From positions 1 to 64,000 of the forward strand of contig JAZRXM010000029.1 of the NCBI GenBank assembly GCA_045600205.1: a DNA stretch of 64,000 nt, in the 5' to 3' direction. The position numbers were made by a program, and so were the translations under genes. The notes below the pieces were generated by a model. It was not told the DNA's origin. It worked only from the letters and a program-made list of their open reading frames with translations, and ran no database searches. Positions 17,088 through 25,847 of the stretch are shown piece after piece. This stretch comes from Firm-04 sp045600205. Its GTDB lineage: Bacteria > Bacillota > Clostridia > Oscillospirales > Ruminococcaceae. Positions within the stretch are counted from its first letter, which is position 1. Each line of letters opens with the position of its first letter.

Positions 17088-17327
17088 ATGAGCGAAACCT
17101 ATGAAACAATACTCGGCATTCTGAAGGATCTGCACGAGGATGTGGATTTTGAATCCTGCGAAACCCTGATTGATGACAAGATTCTTGATTCGTTTGATAT
17201 CATCACGGTAATTACCGAAATCAACAACGAATTTGATGTTGCTGTTCCCGCAGACAAGATCGTGCCTGAGAATTTCAACTCTGCCAAGGCACTTGCCGCA
17301 TTGGTTGATTCGCTCGAGGAAGACTGA
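17088..17327 (+). CDS. DltC-like acyl carrier protein
   Basis: 79-residue carrier protein, the size of DltC. The phosphopantetheine attachment serine is Ser35 in DKILDSFDII. The protein is acidic and helical as usual for carriers, and would take the activated amino acid from the preceding adenylation enzyme. ATG 17088 has GGAGG 8 nt upstream; an upstream in-frame ATG overlaps the adenylation gene and lacks such a site. Its stop overlaps the MBOAT start (TGATG). Confidence 0.9.
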   Translation: MSETYETILGILKDLHEDVDFESCETLIDDKILDSFDIITVITEINNEFDVAVPADKIVPENFNSAKALAALVDSLEED

Positions 17328-18919
17328 TGCTGTTTACCGATTCCGCATTTATCATCGGACTGGTGATCCTGTGTGTCGTTTATTTCCTGATGCCGAAAAA
17401 GTTCCGATGGATGCTGCTTTTGCTTGCAAGTATGCTGTTTTACGCCTATTCCGGCGTGGAAAATCTGCTTTACATTGCAGCCACAACAGTCAGCACCTAT
17501 CTGGTCACGCGCAAGCTGGATGCCATGGCGGCAGAACGCAAGGGATATCTTGCCGCACACAAGGATGAACTGGACCGCGAAGCGAAAAAAGCCTATAAAG
17601 AAGCGGCAAACAAAAAGCGTTTTCATTTGCTGACAGCTTGTCTGGTGTTGAATTTCGGCATACTGGCAGTCATCAAATACGGCGCATTTACGATGCGAAA
17701 TCTGAACAGTCTGGCAGGATTGTTTGGTGCCGCGGGAACACTGCCTGTACCGCAGTTTTTGCTGCCGATGGGTATTTCGTTCTACACCTTCCAGACCATG
17801 GGCTATGCGATCGATGTTTACCGCGAGAAGTATCCCGCAGAGAAGAACATCGCAAAGCTTGGTCTTTTCGTATCCTTCTTCCCGCAGTTGATCCAGGGAC
17901 CGATCAGCCGGTATGACCAACTTTCCGGCAGTCTGTATGCGGGAAACGGATTCCGGCCGCGACGTGTTTTGTTCGGCACACAGCGCATTTTGTGGGGCTA
18001 CTGCAAGAAAATGATTCTCGCAGACCGCATTTTGCCTGCCGTCACGCTGCTGATTTCCGATACGAGCAAATATTACGGCGTTTACGCATTTCTGGGCATC
18101 CTGTACTACACGCTGGAACTGTACGCAGACTTCACGGGCGGTATCGACATTACCATCGGTATCGGACAGGTGCTGGGCGTGGAAATGACGGAAAACTTCG
18201 ACAGACCGTTCTTTTCGAAGAACATTACCGAGTACTGGCGCAGATGGCACATCACGCTGGGTACTTGGTTCAAGGACTACCTGTTCTATCCGATCAGCGT
18301 TTGCAAGCCGATGATCAACCTTTCCAAATGGAGCAGGGAAAAACTCGGCAAAACAATCGGAAAGTACGTTCCTGTGTATGTTTCGACACTTGCTGTTTGG
18401 TTCGTGACGGGACTCTGGCACGGTGCTGCATGGAATTTCATCGTCTGGGGACTGATGAATGCGGTTGTCATCCTGATTTCCGAGCGACTGACCCCACTGT
18501 ATTCGAAATTCCACAAGAAATTTGCTTGGAGCAACACACATGCCTACGATGGTTTTCAGGCATTGCGCACGACCGTTCTCATGGGATGTCTGCGTATGTT
18601 TGACTGCTACCGCGATGTGCCGCTGACGTTTAAAATGTTTGGCTCGATGTTCACTTCGTTCAATTTTTCCGTGCTGTGGGACGGCAGCCTGATGGAACTT
18701 TCGCTGACAGGCTGGGATTATGCAATTTTGCTCACAGGTGCAGCGATTTTGTTTGTGGCAAGTCTGCTTGGCAGAAGGGGCAGTGTCCGCAAACGGATTC
18801 TGGAGAAATCCCCTGTGCTGAGTTGTGTTCTCACGGTTGCGATGCTGCTTGCAGTGCTGCTGTTTGGTGCATACGGCATCGGCTATGATTCGAGCCAGTT
18901 TATCTATAACCAGTTCTGA
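17327..18919 (+). CDS. MBOAT family O-acyltransferase (DltB/AlgI-like)
   Basis: 530-residue multi-helix membrane-bound O-acyltransferase. It has the conserved histidines of the family, His308 in EYWRRWHITLGTW and His365 in TGLWHGAAWNF. In the Dlt and alginate systems such proteins take an acyl or aminoacyl group from a cytoplasmic donor and pass it across the membrane. It is longer than typical DltB (about 400) and closer in layout to AlgI-type proteins, with an extra C-terminal region of about 120 residues carrying two or more helices. Translationally coupled to the carrier gene by a 1-nt overlap; its natural donor is that carrier. Confidence 0.9.
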   Translation: MLFTDSAFIIGLVILCVVYFLMPKKFRWMLLLLASMLFYAYSGVENLLYIAATTVSTYLVTRKLDAMAAERKGYLAAHKDELDREAKKAYKEAANKKRFHLLTACLVLNFGILAVIKYGAFTMRNLNSLAGLFGAAGTLPVPQFLLPMGISFYTFQTMGYAIDVYREKYPAEKNIAKLGLFVSFFPQLIQGPISRYDQLSGSLYAGNGFRPRRVLFGTQRILWGYCKKMILADRILPAVTLLISDTSKYYGVYAFLGILYYTLELYADFTGGIDITIGIGQVLGVEMTENFDRPFFSKNITEYWRRWHITLGTWFKDYLFYPISVCKPMINLSKWSREKLGKTIGKYVPVYVSTLAVWFVTGLWHGAAWNFIVWGLMNAVVILISERLTPLYSKFHKKFAWSNTHAYDGFQALRTTVLMGCLRMFDCYRDVPLTFKMFGSMFTSFNFSVLWDGSLMELSLTGWDYAILLTGAAILFVASLLGRRGSVRKRILEKSPVLSCVLTVAMLLAVLLFGAYGIGYDSSQFIYNQF

Positions 18920-18940
18920 TTTGTGGGAGAAAAATCACAA

Positions 18941-20014
18941 ATGACCAAGAAAAAAGTTATCCTGTCGGGTGTGGCGATGACCGCCTCCGCAGTGATTCTG
19001 ATTGCCGCAGCACAGCGGCTTTTGCAGCCGAAGTATATGTCGGATGTGGTGGAAGGAAACCTGATTGCAGAATACTACAAGACGGGTTTTGACCACGATG
19101 TGCTGTTTGTCGGTGACTGCGAATGCTATGAGAATTTTTCTCCCGTGACGCTTTGGGAGGATTACGGCATTTCCTCCACGATTCGCGGTTCTGCACAGCA
19201 GCTCATCTGGCAGTCTTATTATCTGCTGGAGGACGCACTGCGCTACGAAACACCCGATGTGGTCGTATTCAACGTTCTTTCGATGAAATACGGCACGCCG
19301 CAGAATGAAGCCTACAACCGTATGTCGATTGAGGGAATGCGCTGGTCGAAATCCAAGGTGGATTGCATCAAAGCATCCATGACGGAGGAAGAAACTTTCC
19401 TCTCGTATGTATTCCCGATTTTGCGGTATCATTCCAGATGGAGTGAATTGACTGCCGATGATCTCAAGTATTATTTCGGTGCCAAGCCGAATTTCTTTAG
19501 CGGCTATTTCCTGCGCGCAGATGTCAAAGCAGCGGAAAATGTACCTGAGGGCAGACCGCTTGCAGACTATACGTTTTCAGACACCTGCTGGTCGTATCTT
19601 GATAAAATGCGGACGCTTTGCGAAGAAAAAGGCATTCAGTTTATCATGATCAAAGCCCCTTCGCTGTATCCCTACTGGTACAAGGAGTGGGAAGAACAAA
19701 TCAGCGCATATGCGTATAATTTCAATGTTCCGTATGTCAATTTCCTTGCAGATGACATCATGGAGGAAACGGGTGTTGATTTTTCGCAGGATACGTATGA
19801 CGGCGGTCTGCACATGAATGTTTACGGCGCAGAAAAGCTGTCAAAATGGTTCGGCAAATATCTCTCAGAGGAATATCGGCTTGCGGATCGCCGTGAGGAA
19901 CCAGAACTTTCCAAGGAATGGGAGGATATCTGCACCCGCTATCACGCTGAATTTGAAAAACAGCTTGCAAACCTCGAAACCTATGGCAATGTCAAGGGCA
20001 TCGAGGAAGAATAA
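18941..20014 (+). CDS. DltD/SGNH-like membrane-anchored protein with Cys in place of Ser
   Basis: 358-residue protein with an N-terminal membrane helix (about 7-27) and an outward-facing SGNH-like domain. Block I reads VLFVGDCECYENFSP, so residue 60, normally the nucleophile serine of GDS, is cysteine. Near the C-terminus DGGLHMN supplies Asp287 and His291, the usual triad partners, spaced one residue wider than the common DxxH. It occupies the place of DltD, which transfers the amino acid to teichoic acid outside the cell. ATG 18941 was chosen over GTG 18923; the ribosome-binding GGGAG is somewhat far (about 11 nt). Confidence 0.75.
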   Translation: MTKKKVILSGVAMTASAVILIAAAQRLLQPKYMSDVVEGNLIAEYYKTGFDHDVLFVGDCECYENFSPVTLWEDYGISSTIRGSAQQLIWQSYYLLEDALRYETPDVVVFNVLSMKYGTPQNEAYNRMSIEGMRWSKSKVDCIKASMTEEETFLSYVFPILRYHSRWSELTADDLKYYFGAKPNFFSGYFLRADVKAAENVPEGRPLADYTFSDTCWSYLDKMRTLCEEKGIQFIMIKAPSLYPYWYKEWEEQISAYAYNFNVPYVNFLADDIMEETGVDFSQDTYDGGLHMNVYGAEKLSKWFGKYLSEEYRLADRREEPELSKEWEDICTRYHAEFEKQLANLETYGNVKGIEEE

Positions 20015-20055
20015 ACATACAATCCCCGCTTGAAATGAAAGGAAGGATTTTCCCA

Positions 20056-20607
20056 ATGAACATGAAAAAAATTCTGCTGACTGTGATTTCTGCAGCGATG
20101 CTGACCGCACTTGCGGGCTGTACAGGCAGTGAGATCTCGACTTCCGGCAGCAAACAGCCTGCTACAACCTCTGCTTCTTCGCAAAGTGGCGATTCCGCTG
20201 CGGGCAAGCCCGGCTTCACTGCTGTTGTCAACGGTACAGAAATCAAAATTGACGCAGAATGTGACCCGATCATCGAAAAACTGGGTACACCAAAGGAAAC
20301 CTTCGAAGCACCGTCCTGCGCATTTGAGGGCAAAAGCTACACTTACACCTACGACGGCTTCAAGGTGGAAACTTATCCGAACAACAATGTCAACCACGTT
20401 TATGCTGTCATGCTGACCGATGCAACGCAGAAAACCGCAGAGGGCTTAGCAGTCGGTGCAGCTTCCGCAGATATCATTGCTGCCTGTGGTGAGGCAACCG
20501 TACAGACTGATACGCTGATCGTTTACGCAGGAGAAGGCGTTGATTTGCAGTTCTTCCTCGAAGACGACAAGGCAACCAGCATCGTATATACCTACCACGT
20601 AGGCTGA
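20056..20607 (+). CDS. Lipoprotein of unknown function, last gene of the Dlt-like operon
   Basis: 183-residue lipoprotein: basic start, hydrophobic stretch and the lipobox ALAGC with Cys22 as the lipidation site, then a Ser/Thr/Gln-rich linker (about 25-50). The mature domain has two similar halves with a beta-rich pattern (KLGTPKETF... and ...AACGEATV), somewhat like the BLIP/SmpA-type fold, but I do not recognise the family. ATG 20056 has GGAAGGA about 8 nt upstream. Position 41 bp after the DltD-like gene suggests it assists the surface modification or binds its product; that is inference. Confidence 0.7.
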   Translation: MNMKKILLTVISAAMLTALAGCTGSEISTSGSKQPATTSASSQSGDSAAGKPGFTAVVNGTEIKIDAECDPIIEKLGTPKETFEAPSCAFEGKSYTYTYDGFKVETYPNNNVNHVYAVMLTDATQKTAEGLAVGAASADIIAACGEATVQTDTLIVYAGEGVDLQFFLEDDKATSIVYTYHVG

Positions 20608-20673
20608 CATTTTCATTTGATCTGACACACGCTGCTCGAAGCAGCAAAAAATATATAAGGGAAAGAGGTTTGA

Positions 20674-21513
20674 ATGATTATGGGTATTTTTTCAAAAAAA
20701 GGATCCGTTCACCTGAGATACCGCAACAAAGACCGCGTGGAACGTGCAGAATTTCGCGGTAACGGCGTGACGGAACTTGTGATGCCGGATACCGTAAAGA
20801 TTATCGGTGAGAGCGGATTCCGTGAATGCCGCAGTCTGCGCTCCGCTACGCTGTCAAACGGTTTGTGTGAAATCGGTGCTTATGCGTTCCGTGATTGTGA
20901 TGCGCTGGAAAATATCCTGATGCCGGGCGAAATGCGTTATCCTGATGGTACTTCGGGACAGCTTGGCATGGGCTGCTTTGAGTTTTGCAGTTTGCTGCGG
21001 GATGTTACGATTCCCGAGGGCATCACTGTGATTCCTGCCAATGCGTTTCACAATTGTGCTGCGTTGGAAACGGTTACGCTGCCGAAAACCATTCGAGCCG
21101 TGCGGGCAGGGGCGTTTGCAGGCTGTGCCAGACTGAAAACCATCAATATGCCCGTTTTTCCCGAACTGATTGCGCTGGATGCGTTCAATGACACGCCGCA
21201 TCAGGAGGACATTCAGAAACGCAGAATGCCTGTCCTGACGATTATGCACGTAACATCGTATAATTTGCCTGAAATCTATCAGTTTTCGGCAGCTTCACGC
21301 ATGATCGGTGTGGAGCAGACAGACGATGATATGTCGATCATTCTGGATGCGGTGGATGAAAACAACATCAATTTCCGCATTACAAATTACAAGCAGGCAG
21401 GCGGAATTCACTCTGTTCCTGCCAATACGCCGACACGGTTGTTTTATGAAGAATACGATTGCCACGGCGGTGCGGGACTCCAGAAAGAGGAGATTCTCGC
21501 TTCCTACAAATAA
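20674..21513 (+). CDS. Leucine-rich repeat (BspA-type) protein, apparently cytosolic
   Basis: 279-residue protein with BspA-type LRR_5 repeats at about residues 20-175. They repeat the pattern of a hydrophobic strand, an IGxxAFxxCxxL turn and a T/IP step, for example EIGAYAFRDCDAL and VIPANAFHNCAAL. The last 100 residues are a separate alpha/beta region. There is no signal peptide or membrane helix, unusual since most BspA-like proteins are exported. GAGG lies 5 nt before ATG 20674. It follows the lipoprotein by about 65 bp without a terminator that would clearly separate it, so read-through from the Dlt-like operon is possible. Confidence 0.78.
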   Translation: MIMGIFSKKGSVHLRYRNKDRVERAEFRGNGVTELVMPDTVKIIGESGFRECRSLRSATLSNGLCEIGAYAFRDCDALENILMPGEMRYPDGTSGQLGMGCFEFCSLLRDVTIPEGITVIPANAFHNCAALETVTLPKTIRAVRAGAFAGCARLKTINMPVFPELIALDAFNDTPHQEDIQKRRMPVLTIMHVTSYNLPEIYQFSAASRMIGVEQTDDDMSIILDAVDENNINFRITNYKQAGGIHSVPANTPTRLFYEEYDCHGGAGLQKEEILASYK

Positions 21514-21520
21514 CAAGCTG

Positions 21521-21555
21521 AGCAGCCTTCGAAGAATTCGGGGGCTGCTTTTTTC
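21521..21555 (+). terminator. Terminator after the LRR gene
   Basis: Long stem AGCAGCC..GGCTGCT extended inward through two G-U pairs to a GAA loop, followed by six T. Confidence 0.88.
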
Positions 21556-21575
21556 AATATCGCACAACGGATTGC

Positions 21576-21604
21576 TTGACATCGCAAATCGGCTGTGTTA
21601 TAAT
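21576..21604 (+). promoter_or_regulatory. Consensus sigma-A promoter of the DUF1846 gene
   Basis: TTGACA (21576-21581), 17-bp spacer, TATAAT (21599-21604). Confidence 0.88.
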
Positions 21605-21646
21605 ATAAAGAATGATATTTGAATGATGTGAAAGGGTGGCATTCCT

Positions 21647-23134
21647 GTGAAAAAGAAAATCGGTTTCGATAACGCCAAGTACCTTCGCACGCAATCCGAG
21701 CATATTCGGGAGCGAATCGAGCAGTTTGGCGGTCGTTTGTATCTGGAATTCGGCGGTAAGCTTTATGATGATTTCCATGCTTCCCGTGTGCTGCCGGGGT
21801 TTCAGCCTGACAGTAAGCTGCGAATGCTGCTGCAAATGAAAAAAGATGTTGAGATCGTCATTGCGATCAATGCAGCGGATATTGAGCAAAACCGTATCCG
21901 CGGCGATCTGGGCATCACTTACGATACCGATGTGCTGCGTTTGATCGGTCTGTTCCGCAAAAAAGGATTGTATGTCGGAAGTGTCGTATTGACGCAGTTT
22001 ACAGGCGAAACTGCTGCCGAGAAGTTCCAGAAGCGTCTGGAAGCACTGGGCATTCGCGTGTACCGCCACTATACGATTGAAGGCTACCCTTCCAACCGCA
22101 ACCTGATTCTTTCCGAGGACGGTTTCGGCAGAAACGAATATATCGAGGTCAGCAGACAGCTTGTCGTGGTCACCGCACCGGGTCCGGGCAGCGGAAAAAT
22201 GGCAGTCTGCCTTTCGCAGATCTATCAGGAGCATCAGCGCGGCAATGAGGCGGGTTACGCAAAATTTGAAACCTTCCCCATCTGGAATCTGCCGCTGAAA
22301 CATCCTGTCAATGTCGCATATGAGGCAGCTACCGCCGACCTGAACGACATCAATATGATTGACCCTTTCCATCTGGAAGCACACGGTGTTACCACGGTCA
22401 ACTACAACCGTGATGTGGAAGTATTCCCCGTCCTGAACGCCATGTTCGATCAGATCTACGGCAAGTCGCCCTACCAGTCCCCGACCGATATGGGCGTTAA
22501 TATGGCAGGCTTCTGCATCGTGGATGACGATGTGGTTTGCGAGGCGGCAAATCAGGAGATCATCCGCCGCTTTTATAATACGCGCTGCGCACAGCGTCAG
22601 GGCAATGCGGAGGCAGAGGCAGTCTATAAGCTGGAACTGTTGATGCAACAGGCAAATCTTTCGGATGCTGACCGCCCTGTGATCGCCAAAGCAAGAGATC
22701 TTGCAGAACAGACCGGTGAACCTGCTGCGGCACTGCAACTTCCGAACGGTAAGATTGTAACAGGACGTACCACCGATCTGATGGGTCCTGCTTCCACTAT
22801 GCTGCTGAACGCACTGAAAGCACTCGGCAGAATCAATGATGATATTCTGCTGCTTTCACCAACAGTCATCGAGCCGATCCAGCACCTCAAAGTTGACCAT
22901 CTGGGCAACGAAAACCCGCGTCTGCACACGGACGAAACGTTGGTTGCACTGTCCATTTCGGCGGCAACCAACCCCACCGCAGAGCGTGCTATGACGCAGC
23001 TTGCAAAGCTTCGCGGATGTGAAATGCACTCTACTGTCATTCTTTCGCAGGTGGATGAGCGTACACTGCGTCGTCTGGGTATCAATCTGACCTGCGAACC
23101 ACAATTCCAGAGCAACCGTCTGTATCAGAAATAA
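21647..23134 (+). CDS. DUF1846 domain-containing protein (UPF0371 family)
   Basis: 495-residue cytosolic protein that matches the DUF1846/UPF0371 family over its whole length. Recognisable segments are the start KIGFDNAKYLRTQSEHI, the LYLEFGGKLYDD motif, VTAPGPGSGKMA, and GVTTVNYNRDVEVFP. Structures in the family contain a P-loop-like fold, but no enzymatic role is firmly established to my knowledge. GTG 21647 is the start, with AAAGGGTGG about 7 nt upstream. The small zinc-ribbon gene follows by 45 bp on the same strand and may be co-transcribed. Confidence 0.9.
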   Translation: MKKKIGFDNAKYLRTQSEHIRERIEQFGGRLYLEFGGKLYDDFHASRVLPGFQPDSKLRMLLQMKKDVEIVIAINAADIEQNRIRGDLGITYDTDVLRLIGLFRKKGLYVGSVVLTQFTGETAAEKFQKRLEALGIRVYRHYTIEGYPSNRNLILSEDGFGRNEYIEVSRQLVVVTAPGPGSGKMAVCLSQIYQEHQRGNEAGYAKFETFPIWNLPLKHPVNVAYEAATADLNDINMIDPFHLEAHGVTTVNYNRDVEVFPVLNAMFDQIYGKSPYQSPTDMGVNMAGFCIVDDDVVCEAANQEIIRRFYNTRCAQRQGNAEAEAVYKLELLMQQANLSDADRPVIAKARDLAEQTGEPAAALQLPNGKIVTGRTTDLMGPASTMLLNALKALGRINDDILLLSPTVIEPIQHLKVDHLGNENPRLHTDETLVALSISAATNPTAERAMTQLAKLRGCEMHSTVILSQVDERTLRRLGINLTCEPQFQSNRLYQK

Positions 23135-23179
23135 GATGCAGTGTTTAACAGAATTCAGGTAACAGAAAGGATGATTGCA

Positions 23180-23617
23180 ATGACGGGATATGGCGGATTT
23201 GGAAACGGCGGAAGAAAACCAAACAGCTATCGCCCGACACCGCTTCCTTCGACCTCCACACCCCGCTATCGAAAGGGCGGCGGACTGCTTGGCTCTTTAT
23301 TGGGCGCGGCGGCTGTCAGCACGGAATCGGGAGCTATGCTGCCACAGCGGGAGCAACAGAGTTCACAACAAAGGGAACTTGAGGAGAAGCTAAGGCTGCA
23401 AAAGCTTGCGATTGCAAAACAGCGGGAAATGGAAGAACAGCTCTTTCATCAGAACGCGAATGTTCAGCAGCCTCAACCGCAGATGCCAAGTCAGCCGAAG
23501 CCGATGCAGGCACAGACGCAGAATGGTGATGTACTGCCGAATGGTCGCCGCGTTTGCAAAAATTGCGGTATGGTTGCCACGGGCAATTTCTGCGAGTATT
23601 GCGGCTCTGCGCTTTGA
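23180..23617 (+). CDS. Small protein with coiled coil and C-terminal zinc ribbon
   Basis: 145-residue protein of unknown function in three parts. There is a Gly/Pro-rich N-terminus (about 1-45), a charged, glutamine-rich coiled-coil helix (about 65-95) followed by a Pro/Gln linker, and a zinc ribbon CKNCGMVATGNFCEYCG at the end. Four cysteines in two CxxC pairs should bind one zinc. ATG 23180 has AAAGGA 8 nt upstream. Followed by a strong terminator. I do not recognise a family beyond the zinc ribbon. Confidence 0.7.
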   Translation: MTGYGGFGNGGRKPNSYRPTPLPSTSTPRYRKGGGLLGSLLGAAAVSTESGAMLPQREQQSSQQRELEEKLRLQKLAIAKQREMEEQLFHQNANVQQPQPQMPSQPKPMQAQTQNGDVLPNGRRVCKNCGMVATGNFCEYCGSAL

Positions 23618-23628
23618 TTGGAAGAACG

Positions 23629-23670
23629 ATGTCCTCTGTACCGATTTTTCGGCATACAGAGGACATTTTT
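23629..23670 (+). terminator. Terminator after the zinc-ribbon gene
   Basis: Perfect 12-bp stem (23629-23640 with 23655-23666) with a second small stem CCGA/TCGG in the loop, followed by five T. Confidence 0.88.
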
Positions 23671-23730
23671 GATATACAGAGCAGGATGAAAACGGCGTTT
23701 TTGTGCAAAACGGAAAGTTTTTGGGAGGAC

Positions 23731-23759
23731 TTGACAATCCCCGCAAAAGCTGATATAAT
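23731..23759 (+). promoter_or_regulatory. Consensus sigma-A promoter of the ylxM-ffh operon
   Basis: TTGACA (23731-23736), 17-bp spacer, TATAAT (23754-23759). Confidence 0.88.
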
Positions 23760-23817
23760 AGGATTGTTCCCTGTAAAGGCTTTCACCATGACAGCAAATC
23801 GGGAGGGCGGAAATCCC

Positions 23818-24144
23818 ATGAAAAATCTGGATTTTGTCTTATTGCTTGACTGCTACGGCGGCTTGCTCACCGAGCGGCAACGCGATTTGTTGGACGGATA
23901 CTATAACGAGGACTTGTCGCTTGCAGAGCTTGCATCTCCAAGCGGGATTTCCAGACAGGCGGTGCATGACAGCATTCGCCGCGGAGAGCGTCAGCTGCTT
24001 ACCTACGAGGAGCAGCTTGGACTTGCGGCAAAGCTCAAAAGCTGCCGTGCCTTATTTGAAGAAATCGAACAGATCAGCAGCGGGCTTGGCGAGGCCGGCG
24101 AACAAATCGCAAAAGCCGCAAAGGATGGCATCGCGCTGCTGTGA
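23818..24144 (+). CDS. ylxM: YlxM family signal recognition particle-associated protein
   Basis: 108-residue UPF0122/YlxM protein, a small sigma-region-4-like helix-turn-helix protein encoded just before ffh in Firmicutes and reported to modulate the SRP. The start NLDFVLLLDCYGGLLTERQ, the LAELASPSGISRQAVHDSIRR helix-turn-helix and the acidic C-terminal helix are characteristic. ATG 23818 has a GGAGGGCGG region upstream. It lies 35 bp before ffh in the same operon. Confidence 0.92.
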   Translation: MKNLDFVLLLDCYGGLLTERQRDLLDGYYNEDLSLAELASPSGISRQAVHDSIRRGERQLLTYEEQLGLAAKLKSCRALFEEIEQISSGLGEAGEQIAKAAKDGIALL

Positions 24145-24179
24145 ATCCATAACCAATATCAAGATAGGAAGTGAACCGT

Positions 24180-25559
24180 ATGGCATTTGAAAGCTTATCC
24201 GATAAATTGGGTCAAGTATTCAAAAAATTGAAGGCACGCGGAAAGCTCACAGAATCTGATGTAAACGAAGCCATGCGGGAGGTGCGCCTTGCACTCTTGG
24301 AGGCAGACGTCAGCTACAAGGTCGTCAAGGATTTTGTCGGCAAGGTTTCGGCGCGTGCGGTCGGCGAGGAAGTCCTCGCAAGTCTGACACCCGCACAGCA
24401 GGTCGTCAAAATCGTCAATGAAGAATTGGTCGCACTGATGGGCAACGGCGATGCGCGTCTGAATTTTGCATCCAAGCCGCCAACGGTCATTATGTTCTGC
24501 GGACTTCAGGGCTCAGGTAAAACAACTCACGCCGCAAAACTTGCGAAATATCTGAAAAAAGAAGGACACCATCCGCTGCTTGTCGCCTGCGACGTTTACC
24601 GTCCGGCTGCAATCGACCAGTTGGTCATTGTCGGTGAAAAAGCTGAGGTCAAGGTGTTTGAGATGGGTCAGAGCGACCCTGTGGAAATTGCCAAAAAGGG
24701 TCTGCGCTTTGCAGAGGACCACAACCACGATGTGGTCATTCTCGATACCGCAGGTCGTCTGCATATTGACGAAAAGCTCATGGATGAGCTGAAAAACATC
24801 AAAGCAGAAACCAATCCGAGCGAAATCATGCTCGTTGTGGACGCAATGACAGGTCAAGACGCCGTCAACGTAGCAAAGGCATTTGACGAAGCATTGGGCA
24901 TCCACAGCATTCTGATGTCGAAACTGGATTCCGATACCCGTGGCGGTGCGGCGCTTTCCGTTCTGTCGGTCACGGGCAAACCGATCAAGTTTGTCGGTAT
25001 GGGCGAAAAACTCGATGATTTCGAACAATTCCACCCCGACCGTATGGCGTCCAGAATCCTCGGCATGGGCGACGTTCTCTCGCTGATTGAAAAGGCTGAG
25101 GATGTCTACTCCAAGCAGGAGGCTGAAAAGCTGACACAGAAGTTGCAGGCAAATAAGTTCGATATGGACGATCTGCTCGATCAGCTGCGTCAGATCCAGA
25201 AAATGGGCGATATGAAAAAGCTCCTTTCGATGCTTCCCGGTGTCAGCGATAAGCTGGATCAAATAGAAATCGACGATAATGCGTTTAAAAAAGTTGAGGC
25301 TCTGATTACCTCGATGACACCCGCAGAACGCGCAAAGCCTTCTATCATCAATCCTTCGCGCAAACGCCGTATCGCAAAGGGCAGCGGCAATGCCGTCGAG
25401 GACGTCAATCGCCTGTTGAAGCAGTTTGAGCAGATGCAGGAAATGATGAAGAAAATGGGAAAAGGCGGCGGAAAAGGCTTCTTTGGCAAGCGGAAAATGC
25501 GTCTGCCGAAGATTGACCCTTCCATGCTGAGCGGCAAAGGCGGATTCCCGAAAATCTGA
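24180..25559 (+). CDS. ffh: Signal recognition particle protein Ffh
   Basis: 459-residue SRP54 GTPase that binds signal sequences and 4.5S RNA and targets membrane proteins with FtsY. The N domain is followed by the G domain with GLQGSGKTT (108-116), DTAGRLH, and SKLDSDTRGG. The Met-rich M domain at the C-terminus contains SRKRRIAKGSG, the SRP RNA-binding helix, and ends in a Gly/Lys-rich tail. ATG 24180 has AGGAAG 8 nt upstream; a GTG three codons earlier is less likely. Classic operon position after ylxM and before rpsP. Confidence 0.98.
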   Translation: MAFESLSDKLGQVFKKLKARGKLTESDVNEAMREVRLALLEADVSYKVVKDFVGKVSARAVGEEVLASLTPAQQVVKIVNEELVALMGNGDARLNFASKPPTVIMFCGLQGSGKTTHAAKLAKYLKKEGHHPLLVACDVYRPAAIDQLVIVGEKAEVKVFEMGQSDPVEIAKKGLRFAEDHNHDVVILDTAGRLHIDEKLMDELKNIKAETNPSEIMLVVDAMTGQDAVNVAKAFDEALGIHSILMSKLDSDTRGGAALSVLSVTGKPIKFVGMGEKLDDFEQFHPDRMASRILGMGDVLSLIEKAEDVYSKQEAEKLTQKLQANKFDMDDLLDQLRQIQKMGDMKKLLSMLPGVSDKLDQIEIDDNAFKKVEALITSMTPAERAKPSIINPSRKRRIAKGSGNAVEDVNRLLKQFEQMQEMMKKMGKGGGKGFFGKRKMRLPKIDPSMLSGKGGFPKI

Positions 25560-25574
25560 TTGAGGTGAGTGCTC

Positions 25575-25784
25575 ATGCGTTTGCTATATTTCTTTCTCTG
25601 TTTGCTGGGCGGCGGATTTTGCATCTTTTGTGCCGCAAAGGACTATGATTTCTTCATGAACAGCAGCAAAGCATGGCTGTTCGTCAAATTGTTCGGCAGA
25701 AACGGTGCGCGGATTTTCTATATTGCTCTCGGCGTTTTTTTGATTGTAATCGGAATCGCCGTGGGACTGTTTGCTAATTTTTGA
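25575..25784 (+). CDS. Small two-helix membrane protein, Imm17-like
   Basis: 69-residue protein with two hydrophobic helices (about 3-20 and 46-68) joined by a short loop. The segment FVKLFGRNGARIFYIALG strongly recalls small proteins labelled Imm17-family immunity proteins. No toxin gene or polymorphic-toxin context is present here. It sits between ffh and rpsP, 15 bp after ffh, with GAGGTG before ATG 25575. A housekeeping membrane role is as likely as immunity. Confidence 0.65.
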   Translation: MRLLYFFLCLLGGGFCIFCAAKDYDFFMNSSKAWLFVKLFGRNGARIFYIALGVFLIVIGIAVGLFANF

Positions 25785-25847
25785 TTTCATCGCAAAAACT
25801 TGCGTGAAATAGAGTTATCTGTAAATTTTTGTGGAGGTGAAAACACA

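Noticed and set aside
20625..20660. Terminator between the lipoprotein and LRR genes
   Set aside because: GCTGC-TCGAA-GCAGC forms a short stem but is followed by A's, not T's, on the plus strand.
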